Shown here piece after piece: positions 8,682 through 17,679 of a stretch of DNA of 64,000 nt (position 1 is the stretch's first letter; each line of letters opens with the position of its first letter). The position numbers were made by a program, and so were the translations under genes. The notes below the pieces were generated by a model. It was given only the letters and a program-made list of their open reading frames with translations, ran no database searches and was not told the DNA's origin. The stretch lies in the NCBI RefSeq assembly GCF_038957035.1, contig NZ_CP152412.1, positions 2,042,501 to 2,106,500 of the forward strand, read 5' to 3'. Source of the DNA: Bradyrhizobium sp. B097. Its GTDB lineage: Bacteria; Pseudomonadota; Alphaproteobacteria; Rhizobiales; Xanthobacteraceae.

Positions 8682-9109
8682 GGGTCTTCATAAATCTGGT
8701 GCGCGCGTGCGGGGATAGCGGGGTCTGAGTTGTCCTCCAAAGCAGACATCGACGGACGCCTAAGTGAATGTCCGCAAAGGAACGGTAGCGGAAATTAACT
8801 TTGAAGTCTGCAACGCAGCGACGAGATTATGGACACGGCCGTGAACCCATAAATCGGCCGCGCTGACGACTCGCGAGAGTCCGCTATGCCCTGGTAGCGA
8901 TCAAATTCCGCAGCGCACCGAAATGTCGCGATGGGCCAAAAGACGACATTCGATCAGCTCGTCGGCGCGGCTAGGGATTGCCTGCGGATGTGGCACTGAG
9001 CGCTTTTGCGGCTTTGAAGTCGATGACAAGTTCGAATGTCGCGGGCGTCCGTACCGCAAGTCTGGCGATCGCGCTCTTTTGAGCGCGTACTATCCGACCG
9101 GTCTCGCCG
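8682..9109. other. Intergenic region with a decayed repeat-like coding fragment
   Basis: No intact gene. Around 8930-9085 one frame begins MGQKTTFDQLVGAA and another reads GFEVDDKFECRGRPYRK. These recall the 'QKRTFDHLVGA...LEVDDQFELGR' phrases that I recollect as a repeated intergenic fragment in Bradyrhizobium genomes. It is probably a decayed copy, by recollection only. Confidence 0.35.
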
Positions 9110-9916
9110 TCAGTTCGGCACCATCCCTCGCACCGCGCGGAACATCATGGGGAAGGACCGCGGCCCGTCCGGTCGGCCAAGCAGATATCCACCACGAACA
9201 TGCTCCTGCACTGTTCTCTGTACGTCGTCCGAGAGAGCCATCAGATACCTAGAGACGATGCCCTGACCGCTCGTAAACGTTGCCCAATAATCGGCGAATG
9301 ACGGATACTCGCAATCTACGACGACAGGAATCTCCGCAACATCTACGAGGCCCATCTTCCGCCACAGCGCCGCCTGTCCATTCGGCCAGAATTGCTGACG
9401 GCCCGCCCGAGCGTCTCGCACTTCGCGGATGCTGGCATCGAGAACGGCCGCTGTGTTGATCACGAGGTCGAACGCGGTCATGCCACCGAGGAACTGATGC
9501 ACGGCCGAGGCTACAATGCCGCCGGGGCGGGTGACGCGGTTCATCTCGGAAACCACTTGCTCGATCTCTGGGAGCACATCCAGCGCGAGCGTCGAAACGG
9601 CTGCATCGAAGGAGTTGTCGGTGAACTGCATCCGGCGAATGTCGCCGTCCTGGTAAGTGATATTGGGGTGAGTCCTATGACTACGCGCGCCGGCCAGGTA
9701 TCCTGCCGAGGCATCAACGCCGATCACACTCGCACCTGCTTCCGCGAGGGCTTTCGACAACACGCCGGTCCCGCAAGCGACGTCGAGCACGCGCGCGCCC
9801 GGGGCTATACCCGTGAAGTCGATGAATATCGGAGCGAGGAGTCCACTCCAGCGCCCCATGAATGCCTCATAGGCGTCGGCATCACTCCAGGCATACTGGG
9901 TGTTCGGTTCGGGCAT
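9110..9916 (-). CDS. SAM-dependent methyltransferase, class I
   Basis: The 268-residue protein has motif I VLDVACGTG (43-51), an acidic residue at the end of strand 2 (IGVDAS, D68) and the following DGDIRRMQF segment. These define a class I methyltransferase of the Methyltransf_11/25 kind. The ATG at 9916 follows an AAGGGG ribosome-binding site. It stands alone between decayed sequence and an IS5-type transposase, so it may be an acquired accessory gene. Substrate unknown. Confidence 0.82.
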   Translation of the reverse strand: MPEPNTQYAWSDADAYEAFMGRWSGLLAPIFIDFTGIAPGARVLDVACGTGVLSKALAEAGASVIGVDASAGYLAGARSHRTHPNITYQDGDIRRMQFTDNSFDAAVSTLALDVLPEIEQVVSEMNRVTRPGGIVASAVHQFLGGMTAFDLVINTAAVLDASIREVRDARAGRQQFWPNGQAALWRKMGLVDVAEIPVVVDCEYPSFADYWATFTSGQGIVSRYLMALSDDVQRTVQEHVRGGYLLGRPDGPRSFPMMFRAVRGMVPN

Positions 9917-10215
9917 GACTTTTCCCCTTTTGGCCGAGACGTAACATCGCGCGCATAGCCCTATGCACTAGAGCCTAGTTCAAATGCGGGGATCGGTAAA
10001 TTGCGGGGTCATCGGCTGAGGGCGCGGGCCCGTGAGGCCCATGTCTGGAAGGGGTCATTCGCGACGGGGCCGGGCCAGCAGCAAGTCCGGCAATGTCCCT
10101 TATGCCGCCGGAAGCGGAAGTAAATTCAGAGCATTGGCAGGACCGCGACCGGCCGTTGCGGGTTGGTGGCGCTGCCCGAGACGTGATTCAAGCTCCAAGA
10201 CCGGAGCCTCGAATC

Positions 10216-10978
10216 ATGCGCTACGAACTCAGCGACTACGAATGGACCACCATCAAACCGATGCTGCCGAACAAACCCCGTGGGGTCCGGCGTGTAAACG
10301 ACCGTCGTGTGCTCAATGGCATCTTCTGGGTCCTCCGCTCAGGTGCTCCATGGCGCGACCTGCCCGAGACCTATGGTCCCCGCACCACTTGTTACAATCG
10401 CTTCGTGTGGTGGCGGCGTGCTGGCGTCTGGGACCGGATCATGGATGCGCTGGCCGCCGGTCATGATGCGGCGGTGCAGATGATCGATACCTCCGTCGTG
10501 CGCGTGCACCGGCACGGAGCGTGTATCTCGGACAGCAATCACCAAGCTATGGGTCGCTCGCGAGGAGGGCTCACGAGCAAGATTCACGCGGTGGTGGACA
10601 CCAATGGCCTGCCGGTCCATCTCGCGCTCACGCCCGGTGAAGCGCATGACAATCGGCTGTGTTCGGTTCTCCTCAGCGCCTTGCTCCCACAAACGATGTT
10701 ACTCGCGGATCGTGGATACGACGCGGACCGGATCAGGGAGCTTGCGCGCCAGCAAGGAGCACGGGCGAACATTCCGCCGAAACGAAATCGCAAAGACCCG
10801 ATCTGCTTCAGCCCGCATCTGTATCGCGCGCGGAACTTGATCGAACGGTTCTTCAACAAGATCAAGCAATGTCGGCGTGTCGCAACCCGGTATGACAAAA
10901 CTCGCCGCCAACCATCTGGCGTTCGTCAAGCTCGCATCTATCCGAATTTGGCTGCGTGCTAATGAGTCCATGCTCTAA
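10216..10978 (+). mobile_element. IS5-family insertion sequence (coding part; ends not resolved)
   Basis: A single-transposase IS of the IS5 family, probably the IS427 group by similarity of the protein. I could not define terminal inverted repeats or a target duplication. The coordinates therefore cover only the transposase reading region, with a corrected frame to the TAA at 10976-10978. Confidence 0.7.
10216..10978 (+). pseudogene. IS5-type DDE transposase with a C-terminal frameshift
   Basis: From the ATG at 10216 the protein carries the DDE residues D91 (MIDTSV), D165 (LADRGYDAD) and E210 (NLIERFFN), with the IS5 signature CRRVATRYDK. At 10897-10900 a run of four A replaces the three expected. 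As read, the frame then ends at 10962 with an unrelated tail. Dropping one A restores the family ending (LAANHLAFVKLASIR...) and a 253-residue protein. The catalytic core is intact, so this may be a recent inactivation, a ribosomal slip at A4, or a sequencing error. Confidence 0.75.
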
Positions 10979-10981
10979 GTG

Positions 10982-10995
10982 TTGATCTGGATCAA
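10982..10995. promoter_or_regulatory. Perfect FixK/FNR-type box 1
   Basis: TTGATCTGGATCAA matches the FNR/FixK consensus TTGAT-N4-ATCAA in all ten fixed positions. It starts four bases after the transposase stop and lies about 200 bases before the small secreted protein at 11193. A site centred at -41.5 would place transcription start near 11030. Downstream flank AGTCnGGT is shared with box 2. Confidence 0.65.
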
Positions 10996-11192
10996 GTAAG
11001 TCGGGTTGAGAGGTGAGCTGATGCGCGCGCAGATCAAGATCGAACGGGCACCTTGGTGGAACTGGCTAATTGCACTTGGCCGCTTTTAGTGGGAACCTCC
11101 GCAACCCACAACGTCATTGCCGAAGGTGCATAGCGCGAGAAGCTCTTTCTTGTTGTACTCCGGTAGCCTATTGACCATTTGAGGAGAGTGTC

Positions 11193-11591
11193 ATGAGAGC
11201 CTTCAATCCGTTGGTGGTCTTAGCACTTCTAGTTACAGAATCGGCCTCAGCACAGGCTGCGGATTTGAACGGAGCTTGGACCGATGACGCCTCGGCCTGC
11301 AGTCAGATCTTTACCAAAAAGAACAGCAAACTTGCGTTCAAGCAAGATGCTGATCTCCACGCGGGCGGTTTAATCGTTCAAGGAAAGCAAATAACCGGCA
11401 CATTTCAAAAATGCACTGTCAAATCGTTGCACGATGACGGGGCGGATCTGAAAGTGATTGCGTCGTGCTCGGATGGCGTCGCGGTTTCAGACGTGCCATT
11501 TGACGTGAAAGTCACCGGAGAGAACAGCATCACACTCAGCTCCAAGAAGCCGGTGCCAATGGAAACGCAGTATATTCGCTGCTCGATGTGA
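11193..11591 (+). CDS. Small secreted protein of unknown function
   Basis: The 132-residue protein has a signal peptide ending near AQAADLNG. The mature part starts 'LNGAWTDDASACSQIF' and has four cysteines that could form disulfides, one of them in the RCSM ending. I do not recognise the family beyond a likely periplasmic single domain. A GAGGAG ribosome-binding site precedes the ATG. A FixK-type box lies upstream, suggesting induction when oxygen is low. The convergent sulfatase operon follows. Confidence 0.7.
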   Translation: MRAFNPLVVLALLVTESASAQAADLNGAWTDDASACSQIFTKKNSKLAFKQDADLHAGGLIVQGKQITGTFQKCTVKSLHDDGADLKVIASCSDGVAVSDVPFDVKVTGENSITLSSKKPVPMETQYIRCSM

Positions 11592-11807
11592 TGTCCGCGG
11601 GGGAAGACTTGAGGAATACGTGGATGAATGATCCGGCCGTCGAGCCTAGGAGCGTAGCGTCGTAGGCTTGACTTCCGCTCCGGGGCAGATCCGGAAGAAC
11701 TCGGGTTAAGCTTATCAAGTCCACTTCACACCCAAGGAGCGGGCATGGAGCGGACATGCCGGGTCGGCCGCTCAGGGCCAGCAGGAGACATTTCCCCGGT
11801 GCTGCGC

Positions 11808-11829
11808 GGGGCGGCCTAGAGGCCGCCCC
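11808..11829. terminator. Strong stem-loop between convergent genes
   Basis: GGGGCGGCC-TAGA-GGCCGCCCC is a perfect 9-bp GC stem with a 4-base loop, between the small secreted protein and the end of the sulfatase gene. There is no clear U tract on either strand, so it may be a terminator or an mRNA-stabilising hairpin. Confidence 0.5.
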
Positions 11830-11853
11830 CACCATGCCGATCATGAGTACATG

Positions 11854-13569
11854 TTATTTTGCCATCGCCGTCCTGGCGGCCTCGATTTTCGCCTTCACGG
11901 CATCGAGATTGAAACTCGCGCCTTTCTGCATCGGCGGAAACTCGATCGCCGTCATCGCCAGCTTTTCCACCTGCTGCTGAACAAACACAAAGCGCCAGAA
12001 TTCGAATTTGAACCAGTCGAAGTATTGTTGCGCACCGTATTTCGTCCCGCTATCGGGCCATCCCGTTCGCTCGAAAGGATCGAGGCGAAGGTTAATCAGG
12101 TAGGGCACGTCAGGCTTGGTTTTTTCACCCAGCCAGCCTCCAGGCTGGTCGATGAAGCGATACTTGTAGTCGTCGATGCGCACGGCACCCAGCTCGCTTT
12201 CCCCGAAGTACCAGATTTCGTGCCGGTTCGACGGCCCCTTGCCGGTAATCATGTCCATCTGGTTATAGCCGTCCAGATGACATTTGTAGGTCGTGTCACC
12301 GATCTGCTTGCCCTTCTTCAGCTCTTCGACAATGTTCGGGTTGCCGGCCGCCGCAAGGAGGGTCGGAAACCAGTCCAGCCCGGAGATGATGCCGTTCTCG
12401 ACCTTGCCCGCCGGCACTTTGCCCGGCCAGCGGATCATCGCCGGCGCGCGGAAGCCGCCTTCCAAGACCGTGCCCTTGCTCTGCGCGAATGGCGTCTGTC
12501 CACCATCAGGCCAGGTGAATACCTCGGTGCCGTTGTCGGTAGTGAAGATCACGATGGTGTTGTCGTCGACGCCCATGTCCTTGAGTTTCTTCATCACGAT
12601 GCCGACGTCGTCGTCGAGCTGCGCCATGCCGGCCTCATGGATGGACCAGCCGTTCTTGGAGTTGCGCAGCGCTTCGTACTTCGGCGACAGATGGGTGACG
12701 ATGTGCATGCGGGTCGGATTGAGCCACAGGAAGAACGGCTTGTTGTCGGCCTTGGCCTTGTCGATGAACTTGAGCGCAAAGTCGCGGATTTCGTCGTCCA
12801 CGGTTTCCATCCGCTTAGGATAGAGCGTGCCCGCGTCCTCGATCTTCTGTTTGCCGACCTTGCCCCAGCGCGGATCCACGGTGGCGTCGTCGACATTGGT
12901 CGCATAACAATGGAGCATGTTGCGCGGACCGACGGTGTTCAGCAACTCCTGAGGATAGGCGGGATGCGCTGGATCTTCCATCGCATCGAGGTGATACAGG
13001 TAGCCGAAGAACTCGTCGAAACCGTGCACCGTCGGCAGAAACTCGTTTTTGTCGCCAAGGTGGTTCTTGCCGAACTGGCCGGTGGCGTAGCCCATTCCTT
13101 TCAGCGCGGTAGCCATGGTTACGGCCTGCGCGGGTATGCCTGTGGGTGCGCCGGCCTGGCCGACCGTGGTCATGCCGGTCCGGATCGGCAGCTCGCCGGT
13201 GATGAAGTTGGCGCGGCCCGCTGTGCAGCTCGCCTCGGCGTAGTAATCGGTGAACAGCATGCCCTCGGCGGCGATCTGATCGAGATTCGGAGTCCGGCCC
13301 GCCATCATGCCGCGGTGGTAGGCGCCGATATTCCAGATGCCGATGTCGTCACCCATGATGACGACGATATTGGGCCGCTGTCCGGCCGGCGCGGGCACCG
13401 GGGCGGACGCTGGTTGCTGCGCTTGTGCAAAGCTTGCCGCACCAGCGGCTGAGAGTGCTGAAGCGGCGACGAGCGAACTACCACTCAACAACAGATCGCG
13501 GCGTTTCAATCCTGCGCTGGTGGGTCCCGTGCTCATCTCAGGCTTTTCCGGAATCGTATCGTTACTCAT
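11854..13569 (-). CDS. Tat-exported arylsulfatase-type sulfatase
   Basis: The 571-residue sulfatase has a twin-arginine signal (KRRDLLL at 22-28, cleavage near FAQA at 47-50) and metal-site aspartates in MGDD (D74, D75). Its catalytic motif is CTAGR, with C115 the residue to be converted to formylglycine. The motif has Ala in place of the usual Pro of CxPxR. Its ATG overlaps the stop of the upstream formylglycine-generating enzyme by four bases (ATGA). It would release sulfate from an organic sulfate ester in the periplasm; the substrate is unknown. Confidence 0.88.
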   Translation of the reverse strand: MSNDTIPEKPEMSTGPTSAGLKRRDLLLSGSSLVAASALSAAGAASFAQAQQPASAPVPAPAGQRPNIVVIMGDDIGIWNIGAYHRGMMAGRTPNLDQIAAEGMLFTDYYAEASCTAGRANFITGELPIRTGMTTVGQAGAPTGIPAQAVTMATALKGMGYATGQFGKNHLGDKNEFLPTVHGFDEFFGYLYHLDAMEDPAHPAYPQELLNTVGPRNMLHCYATNVDDATVDPRWGKVGKQKIEDAGTLYPKRMETVDDEIRDFALKFIDKAKADNKPFFLWLNPTRMHIVTHLSPKYEALRNSKNGWSIHEAGMAQLDDDVGIVMKKLKDMGVDDNTIVIFTTDNGTEVFTWPDGGQTPFAQSKGTVLEGGFRAPAMIRWPGKVPAGKVENGIISGLDWFPTLLAAAGNPNIVEELKKGKQIGDTTYKCHLDGYNQMDMITGKGPSNRHEIWYFGESELGAVRIDDYKYRFIDQPGGWLGEKTKPDVPYLINLRLDPFERTGWPDSGTKYGAQQYFDWFKFEFWRFVFVQQQVEKLAMTAIEFPPMQKGASFNLDAVKAKIEAARTAMAK

Positions 13570-14600
13570 GACGTGATCCTCTTCCTGGTGATGCACCTGA
13601 AGCCGACATGGCTTGCTGAGGTGTCGATCGGCTCGGCATGACGCGCGGCCGGACGATAGCGGCGGCAGTAGTTGGGGGCGCAAAGATGCGAGCCGCCTTT
13701 AAGCACCTTGCGTGGAATCCTGAGGTTCGGCTGACGAGAGTCGTAGCTCGCGCCCTCGGACCCGCCGCGAGGATTTTGCGGGATGCAGCAGGCTTTCGGG
13801 GCGTCTGCGTCGTGCTTCTGTGAATACCAATCGGCCGTCCATTCCCAGACATTGCCGATCATGTCATGAAGGCCGTAGCCATTGACCGGGAATGCGGTGA
13901 CGGGCGAGGTGCGTTCGAAGCCATCAGCCACCAGATTCTGGTGCGGGAAATTGCCCTGCCAGGTATTCGCCATGTGCCTGCCGCCGGGAAGTTGCTCGTC
14001 ACCCCATGCGAATTCCGCGCCGTCGAGTCCGCCGCGCGCGGCAAACTCCCATTCGGCTTCGGTCGGCAAGTCCTTGCCAGCCCACGCCGCGTAGGCCTCA
14101 GCATCACGATAGGCAATGTGGACCACGGGATGATCGTCGAGGCCGCTGATCGAACTGCGGGGGCCGTATGGCCGGCGCCAGTTGGCGCCAAATTTGAAAC
14201 TCCACCATTGCGACCAGTCGCGCAAATCGACCGGATGCTTCGGTGGCGTGAAAACCAGCGAGCCTGCCTTGAGCATGTGCGGCAGTGCGCCCGGATAGTC
14301 CTTTGCGTCAGGCCGCGTCTCCGCGAGTGTCACGTAGCCTGTTGCGTTGACGAACTTGCGAAAATCGCGATTGGTGACCGGCGTTGCATCCATCCAGAAG
14401 CCGCTCACCGAGACGCGATGGACCGGCGCCTCTTCGGCATAGTGCCTGTCGGACCCCATGCGGAACATGCCGCCCGGAATCCAGATCATGCCCCTTTGAC
14501 CGGGTCCATCCGACAAAGGTACGCCTGCCGCAACGCCAACGTCGTGCATGGGCCGCCCGCAGTGAACGAGATTCAAGGTTACCAACGCCGCCCCGAGCAA
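13566..14600 (-). CDS. Formylglycine-generating enzyme (SUMF1/FGE-type)
   Basis: The 344-residue protein carries the FGE-sulfatase fold (GGMFRMGS, PTEAEWEFAARGG, GNVWEWTADWY). Near the C-terminus KGGSHLCAPNYCRRYR places cysteines at 307 and 312, with the same spacing as the copper-binding Cys336/Cys341 of human SUMF1. It should therefore be a true aerobic FGE and not an EgtB/PvdO relative. The start is unsure: TTG 14600 gives a short hydrophobic N-terminus, ATG 14549 removes it. It is the first gene of the pair and presumably activates the overlapping sulfatase. Confidence 0.85.
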   Translation of the reverse strand: MLGAALVTLNLVHCGRPMHDVGVAAGVPLSDGPGQRGMIWIPGGMFRMGSDRHYAEEAPVHRVSVSGFWMDATPVTNRDFRKFVNATGYVTLAETRPDAKDYPGALPHMLKAGSLVFTPPKHPVDLRDWSQWWSFKFGANWRRPYGPRSSISGLDDHPVVHIAYRDAEAYAAWAGKDLPTEAEWEFAARGGLDGAEFAWGDEQLPGGRHMANTWQGNFPHQNLVADGFERTSPVTAFPVNGYGLHDMIGNVWEWTADWYSQKHDADAPKACCIPQNPRGGSEGASYDSRQPNLRIPRKVLKGGSHLCAPNYCRRYRPAARHAEPIDTSASHVGFRCITRKRITS

Positions 14601-14988
14601 GAAGCTCTCGGCAGCTTTCTAGCTCGCCGATTGCTTCGGGGAACGGTTTAACGCCTCGGTCAGTCAAAAAGACGATCGAGTATCTGAAGCGCGACTACAA
14701 AGCGTCCACAACCTAGACAAGATAACAAGATAAGATGCTTCCAGCAACGCATCCTTCTTATGTTGATCCAGATCAATCGAGTCAGGTCGCGTCTTCCTTA
14801 TCAAGAGCCCCTGACGACTATGCAAAAACTGCCAAGGCTGTGGCGTCATGGACACAGCCTTTCAATAAAGGGCAGGCTGAACGCAAGTATTCCGATTTCG
14901 CATGGACCAACGGCAGCGTTAGCTTACTCTCTCCGAGTTTCTACCCCGCCGGAGCAATGGCGGGATTGCGAGAGTCGGGGGATCGGCG
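14601..14988. other. Divergent promoter region of the sulfatase and outer-membrane genes
   Basis: No credible gene. The region holds a perfect FixK-type box (14763-14776), placed so that it could serve the outer-membrane protein (+) or the FGE-sulfatase pair (-). Confidence 0.6.
14763..14776. promoter_or_regulatory. Perfect FixK/FNR-type box 2
   Basis: TTGATCCAGATCAA matches TTGAT-N4-ATCAA fully. With transcription starting 41-42 bases away, leaders would be about 178 bases (to 14989, +) or 128 bases (to 14600, -). On the + strand it is followed by AGTCAGGT, as box 1 is by AGTCGGGT, which favours rightward use. Confidence 0.65.
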
Positions 14989-16080
14989 ATGCGGTACCTT
15001 GGATCGGGTTTGGGACGCAGATTTTTTTCGCAGTGGCATTTGGGTGTTGGGGCGCTTGCCGCTCTACTCGTGCTTTCCAACCAAGTGGCTCGTGCCGATG
15101 AAGGCGGCGTGAGCTTTTGGGTACCCGGATTTTTTGGCAGCCTCGCGGCTGTTCCTCAGCAGGCGCCGGGCTGGTCGGTGACCTCGATTTATTATCACAC
15201 CTCTGTTTCCGCCGGCGGCGACGTGGCACGGTCGCGCGAAATCACGCTCGGTCGCTTTCCCGCGAATCTGACGGCCACCGTGAACGCGAACGTCAATGCC
15301 AACGTGAACCTTGGCTTTCTGGCCGGGACTTATACTTTTGCGACACCCGTGCTTGGTGGTCAGGCCTCTGCCACCCTGTTGGCGGCCTACGGATCCAACT
15401 CCACCTCGCTCGCTGGATCGCTTGCGGGGACATTGACGGGACCGGGCGGCGCCACGTTCCCCTTCTCCCGGTTTGACAGCATCGACAGCTCGCTCATTGC
15501 ATTCGGCGACCTGATCCCGCAGTTCGCGCTGCGCTGGAATGCCGGTGTCAACAATTACATGACGTACATTACCGCCGACCTCCCGGCCGGCGCCTACCAG
15601 TCGACCCGCCTAGCGAATTTGGGGATTGGGCACTGGGCAATCGACGCGGGCGGCGGCTACACCTATTTCGATCCAAAGACCGGGCATGAATTTTCGGCGG
15701 TGCTGGGATTCACCTACAACTTCGTCAACCCCTCCACTGAATATCAAAGCGGCGTCGACATGCACCTCGACTGGGGCGCGTCGCAATTCCTGACCAAGCA
15801 GTGGCAGGTCGGCCTCGTCGGTTACCTCTATCAGGGGCTCGGATGCGACAGCGGCTCCGGCGATCGCGTCGGCTGCTTTCGGTCGCGCGTGGCCGGCGTC
15901 GGCCCGCAGGTCGGCTACATTTTCCCGGTGGGTGACATGCAGGGATATCTGAACCTGAAGGGCTACGGCGAATTCGCCAATGAAAATCGGCCGGCAGGCT
16001 GGAACGTCTGGCTGACGTTCAATCTTCAGCCCGCGGCGCCAACGCCGCCGACATCCACAAGGCCAAGATTCACAAAGTAG
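14989..16080 (+). CDS. Outer-membrane beta-barrel protein, MetA-pathway/SphA-like transporter family
   Basis: The 363-residue protein has a signal region (residues ~17-36) ending ARADEGG. A mature part rich in aromatic-ended amphipathic strands follows (YMTYITADLPAG, HWAIDAGGGYTYFDPKTGHEFSAV, VGLVGYLYQ). This pattern fits the phenol MetA-pathway (PF13557-like) outer-membrane family, thought to pass aromatic or hydrophobic compounds. It is divergent from the FGE/sulfatase pair and shares a FixK-type box with it, so it may bring in the sulfated substrate. Confidence 0.75.
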   Translation: MRYLGSGLGRRFFSQWHLGVGALAALLVLSNQVARADEGGVSFWVPGFFGSLAAVPQQAPGWSVTSIYYHTSVSAGGDVARSREITLGRFPANLTATVNANVNANVNLGFLAGTYTFATPVLGGQASATLLAAYGSNSTSLAGSLAGTLTGPGGATFPFSRFDSIDSSLIAFGDLIPQFALRWNAGVNNYMTYITADLPAGAYQSTRLANLGIGHWAIDAGGGYTYFDPKTGHEFSAVLGFTYNFVNPSTEYQSGVDMHLDWGASQFLTKQWQVGLVGYLYQGLGCDSGSGDRVGCFRSRVAGVGPQVGYIFPVGDMQGYLNLKGYGEFANENRPAGWNVWLTFNLQPAAPTPPTSTRPRFTK

Positions 16081-16146
16081 CGGCGCCGGTGACGCTGCCA
16101 CCGGTGCCGTGCGCACCCTAATCTGCGGCCGCGCGTCCGATTCGCG

Positions 16147-16881
16147 CTACGTCAGCTCTTCCGGATCGTCAGCAACGCGCATGCGCGCAATACCGTCTTC
16201 GGTCGCCGCCGCGCCGGCTGCGGCGATCGCGATCTCGCGCGCCAAATTGGTGCACTCGGCCCACAGCAGGAAGAACACCAGCGGCGGCCGCTCGCGCGCC
16301 TCCAGCATCTGCCGGCAGCGCTCCGCGGCGCCGTCGAGCGCCCACCACTGCCGGGCGACGACCATGACCTTGCGGAAGCTGCGCAGTGTGCCCGAGAATT
16401 TCTGCGGATCGGCACCCACGATGGCGCCGCAATGGTTCAGCCAGTTCAGCGCCGCATAGATCGCGATGCCGTAATCCTCGATCGCCGTTCCCGTGAAATC
16501 GACGACGGTGTTGTCGTGCGCGCGCTGGCGCAGGAAGGCGTCGATCATCTCGGCCTGGCGCACCGGATCGACCAGCAGCGAGGTGTCTTTCCGCGGCACC
16601 ATCGGGACATAGCGCATCGCTTCGAGCCGCGTGTGCTCCCAGATCGCCCTGACATCGCCGAGCAAGTCGCCGGGCTTGCGCTTGCAAGCCGGATAGACCA
16701 GCACGCCATTGTCGGCGAGATCGAGATAGCGCGGCACCACCTTGTCGAGCGCGGCGAGAAACGCGCAGGGATCGGTGAGGCCGCGCAAGTCGCTGGCGGC
16801 GTCGTCCGCTTGTGCAGGCTTGTTGCCGCGTGTCCAGCCGAAATTGGCCATCCCCGGACGCCCCGATCTCAACCTCGCCAT
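16147..16881 (-). CDS. Conserved hypothetical protein
   Basis: The 244-residue soluble protein (214-234 if a later ATG such as 16851 is used) has no signal peptide. It is mostly alpha-helical by composition, with repeated Trp, Arg and Leu (AIWEHTRLEAMRYVPMV, ARQWWALDGAAERCRQMLEARERPP). I do not recognise a catalytic motif. It is divergent from the methyltransferase at 17036. Confidence 0.6.
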   Translation of the reverse strand: MARLRSGRPGMANFGWTRGNKPAQADDAASDLRGLTDPCAFLAALDKVVPRYLDLADNGVLVYPACKRKPGDLLGDVRAIWEHTRLEAMRYVPMVPRKDTSLLVDPVRQAEMIDAFLRQRAHDNTVVDFTGTAIEDYGIAIYAALNWLNHCGAIVGADPQKFSGTLRSFRKVMVVARQWWALDGAAERCRQMLEARERPPLVFFLLWAECTNLAREIAIAAAGAAATEDGIARMRVADDPEELT

Positions 16882-17035
16882 CAGGTTAAATGGAAAATGC
16901 GGCGATGCAAATGCGGCATTTGCTGCTGCGCAGCCGTGCGCGTCGGCTGCTGCCGGTTGACGCGGGAGACCGCCGCGCCTAGCTCATGGTTAATGGTGCG
17001 CAACGCGGGTTGTCGCCGCTTCGGGACGTATCGCC

Positions 17036-17656
17036 ATGACCGCTTCTGATCGACAATCGCATTGGCAGACTGTCTATCTGACCAAGGGCGAGCAGCAGGT
17101 GAGCTGGTCGCAGGCCGATCCGCAGCCCTCGCTGCGTCTGATCGAATCCGCCGCGCCCGGCCGCGACGCGTCGATCATCGACATCGGCGGCGGGGCTTCG
17201 CGCCTCGTCGATGCGCTGCTGGCGAGGGGCTTTCATGATCTGACCGTGCTCGATCTCTCGGAAGCCGCGCTGACGAGCGCGCGGGAACGGATCGGCGCGA
17301 CCGGCGCGGCGGTGCGCTGGGTTGCCGACGATGCGACGGTCTGGCAGCCGCAGCAGGCTTTCGACATCTGGCACGATCGTGCGGCGTTTCATTTTCTCGT
17401 CGCGGAGAGCGACCGCGCGGCCTATCTCGAGAGACTGCATCGCGGCGTCAAGGCAGGCGGCCACGCCGTGATCGGTACCTTCGCGCTCGACGGTCCGGAA
17501 AAATGCAGCGGCCTGCCGGTGCAGCGCTATGATCCCGCGACGCTCAGCCGGACCATCGGCCCGGCATTCGAGTTGATCGCGCATGAGGCGCATCGGCACG
17601 TCACGCCCTGGGGCGCGACGCAGTCGTTCCAGTTCAGTGTACTGCGGCGGAAGTGA
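17036..17656 (+). CDS. SAM-dependent methyltransferase (small, TPMT/TehB-like)
   Basis: The 206-residue class I methyltransferase has motif [10 protein letters not shown] (47-55) and D73 at the end of strand 2 (VLDLSE). [10 protein letters not shown] follows, as in small thiopurine/tellurite-type methyltransferases. The N-terminus, [18 protein letters not shown], is typical of this bacterial subgroup. The next gene starts 23 bases after its stop. Substrate unknown. Confidence 0.8.
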   Translation: MTASDRQSHWQTVYLTKGEQQVSWSQADPQPSLRLIESAAPGRDASIIDIGGGASRLVDALLARGFHDLTVLDLSEAALTSARERIGATGAAVRWVADDATVWQPQQAFDIWHDRAAFHFLVAESDRAAYLERLHRGVKAGGHAVIGTFALDGPEKCSGLPVQRYDPATLSRTIGPAFELIAHEAHRHVTPWGATQSFQFSVLRRK

Positions 17657-17679
17657 CCGGCCGCGGAAGGAGAGGCGAG

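Noticed and set aside
10093..10215. 41-residue N-terminal extension of the transposase
   Set aside because: IS5 relatives start at MRYEL; the upstream part is unlike any transposase.
11851..13452. 533-codon open frame antisense to the sulfatase
   Set aside because: No recognisable domain; the sulfatase on the other strand has all family motifs.
14735..15112. Open frames of 113-125 codons in the FixK-box region
   Set aside because: No ribosome-binding site or recognisable sequence, and they overlap the outer-membrane gene start.
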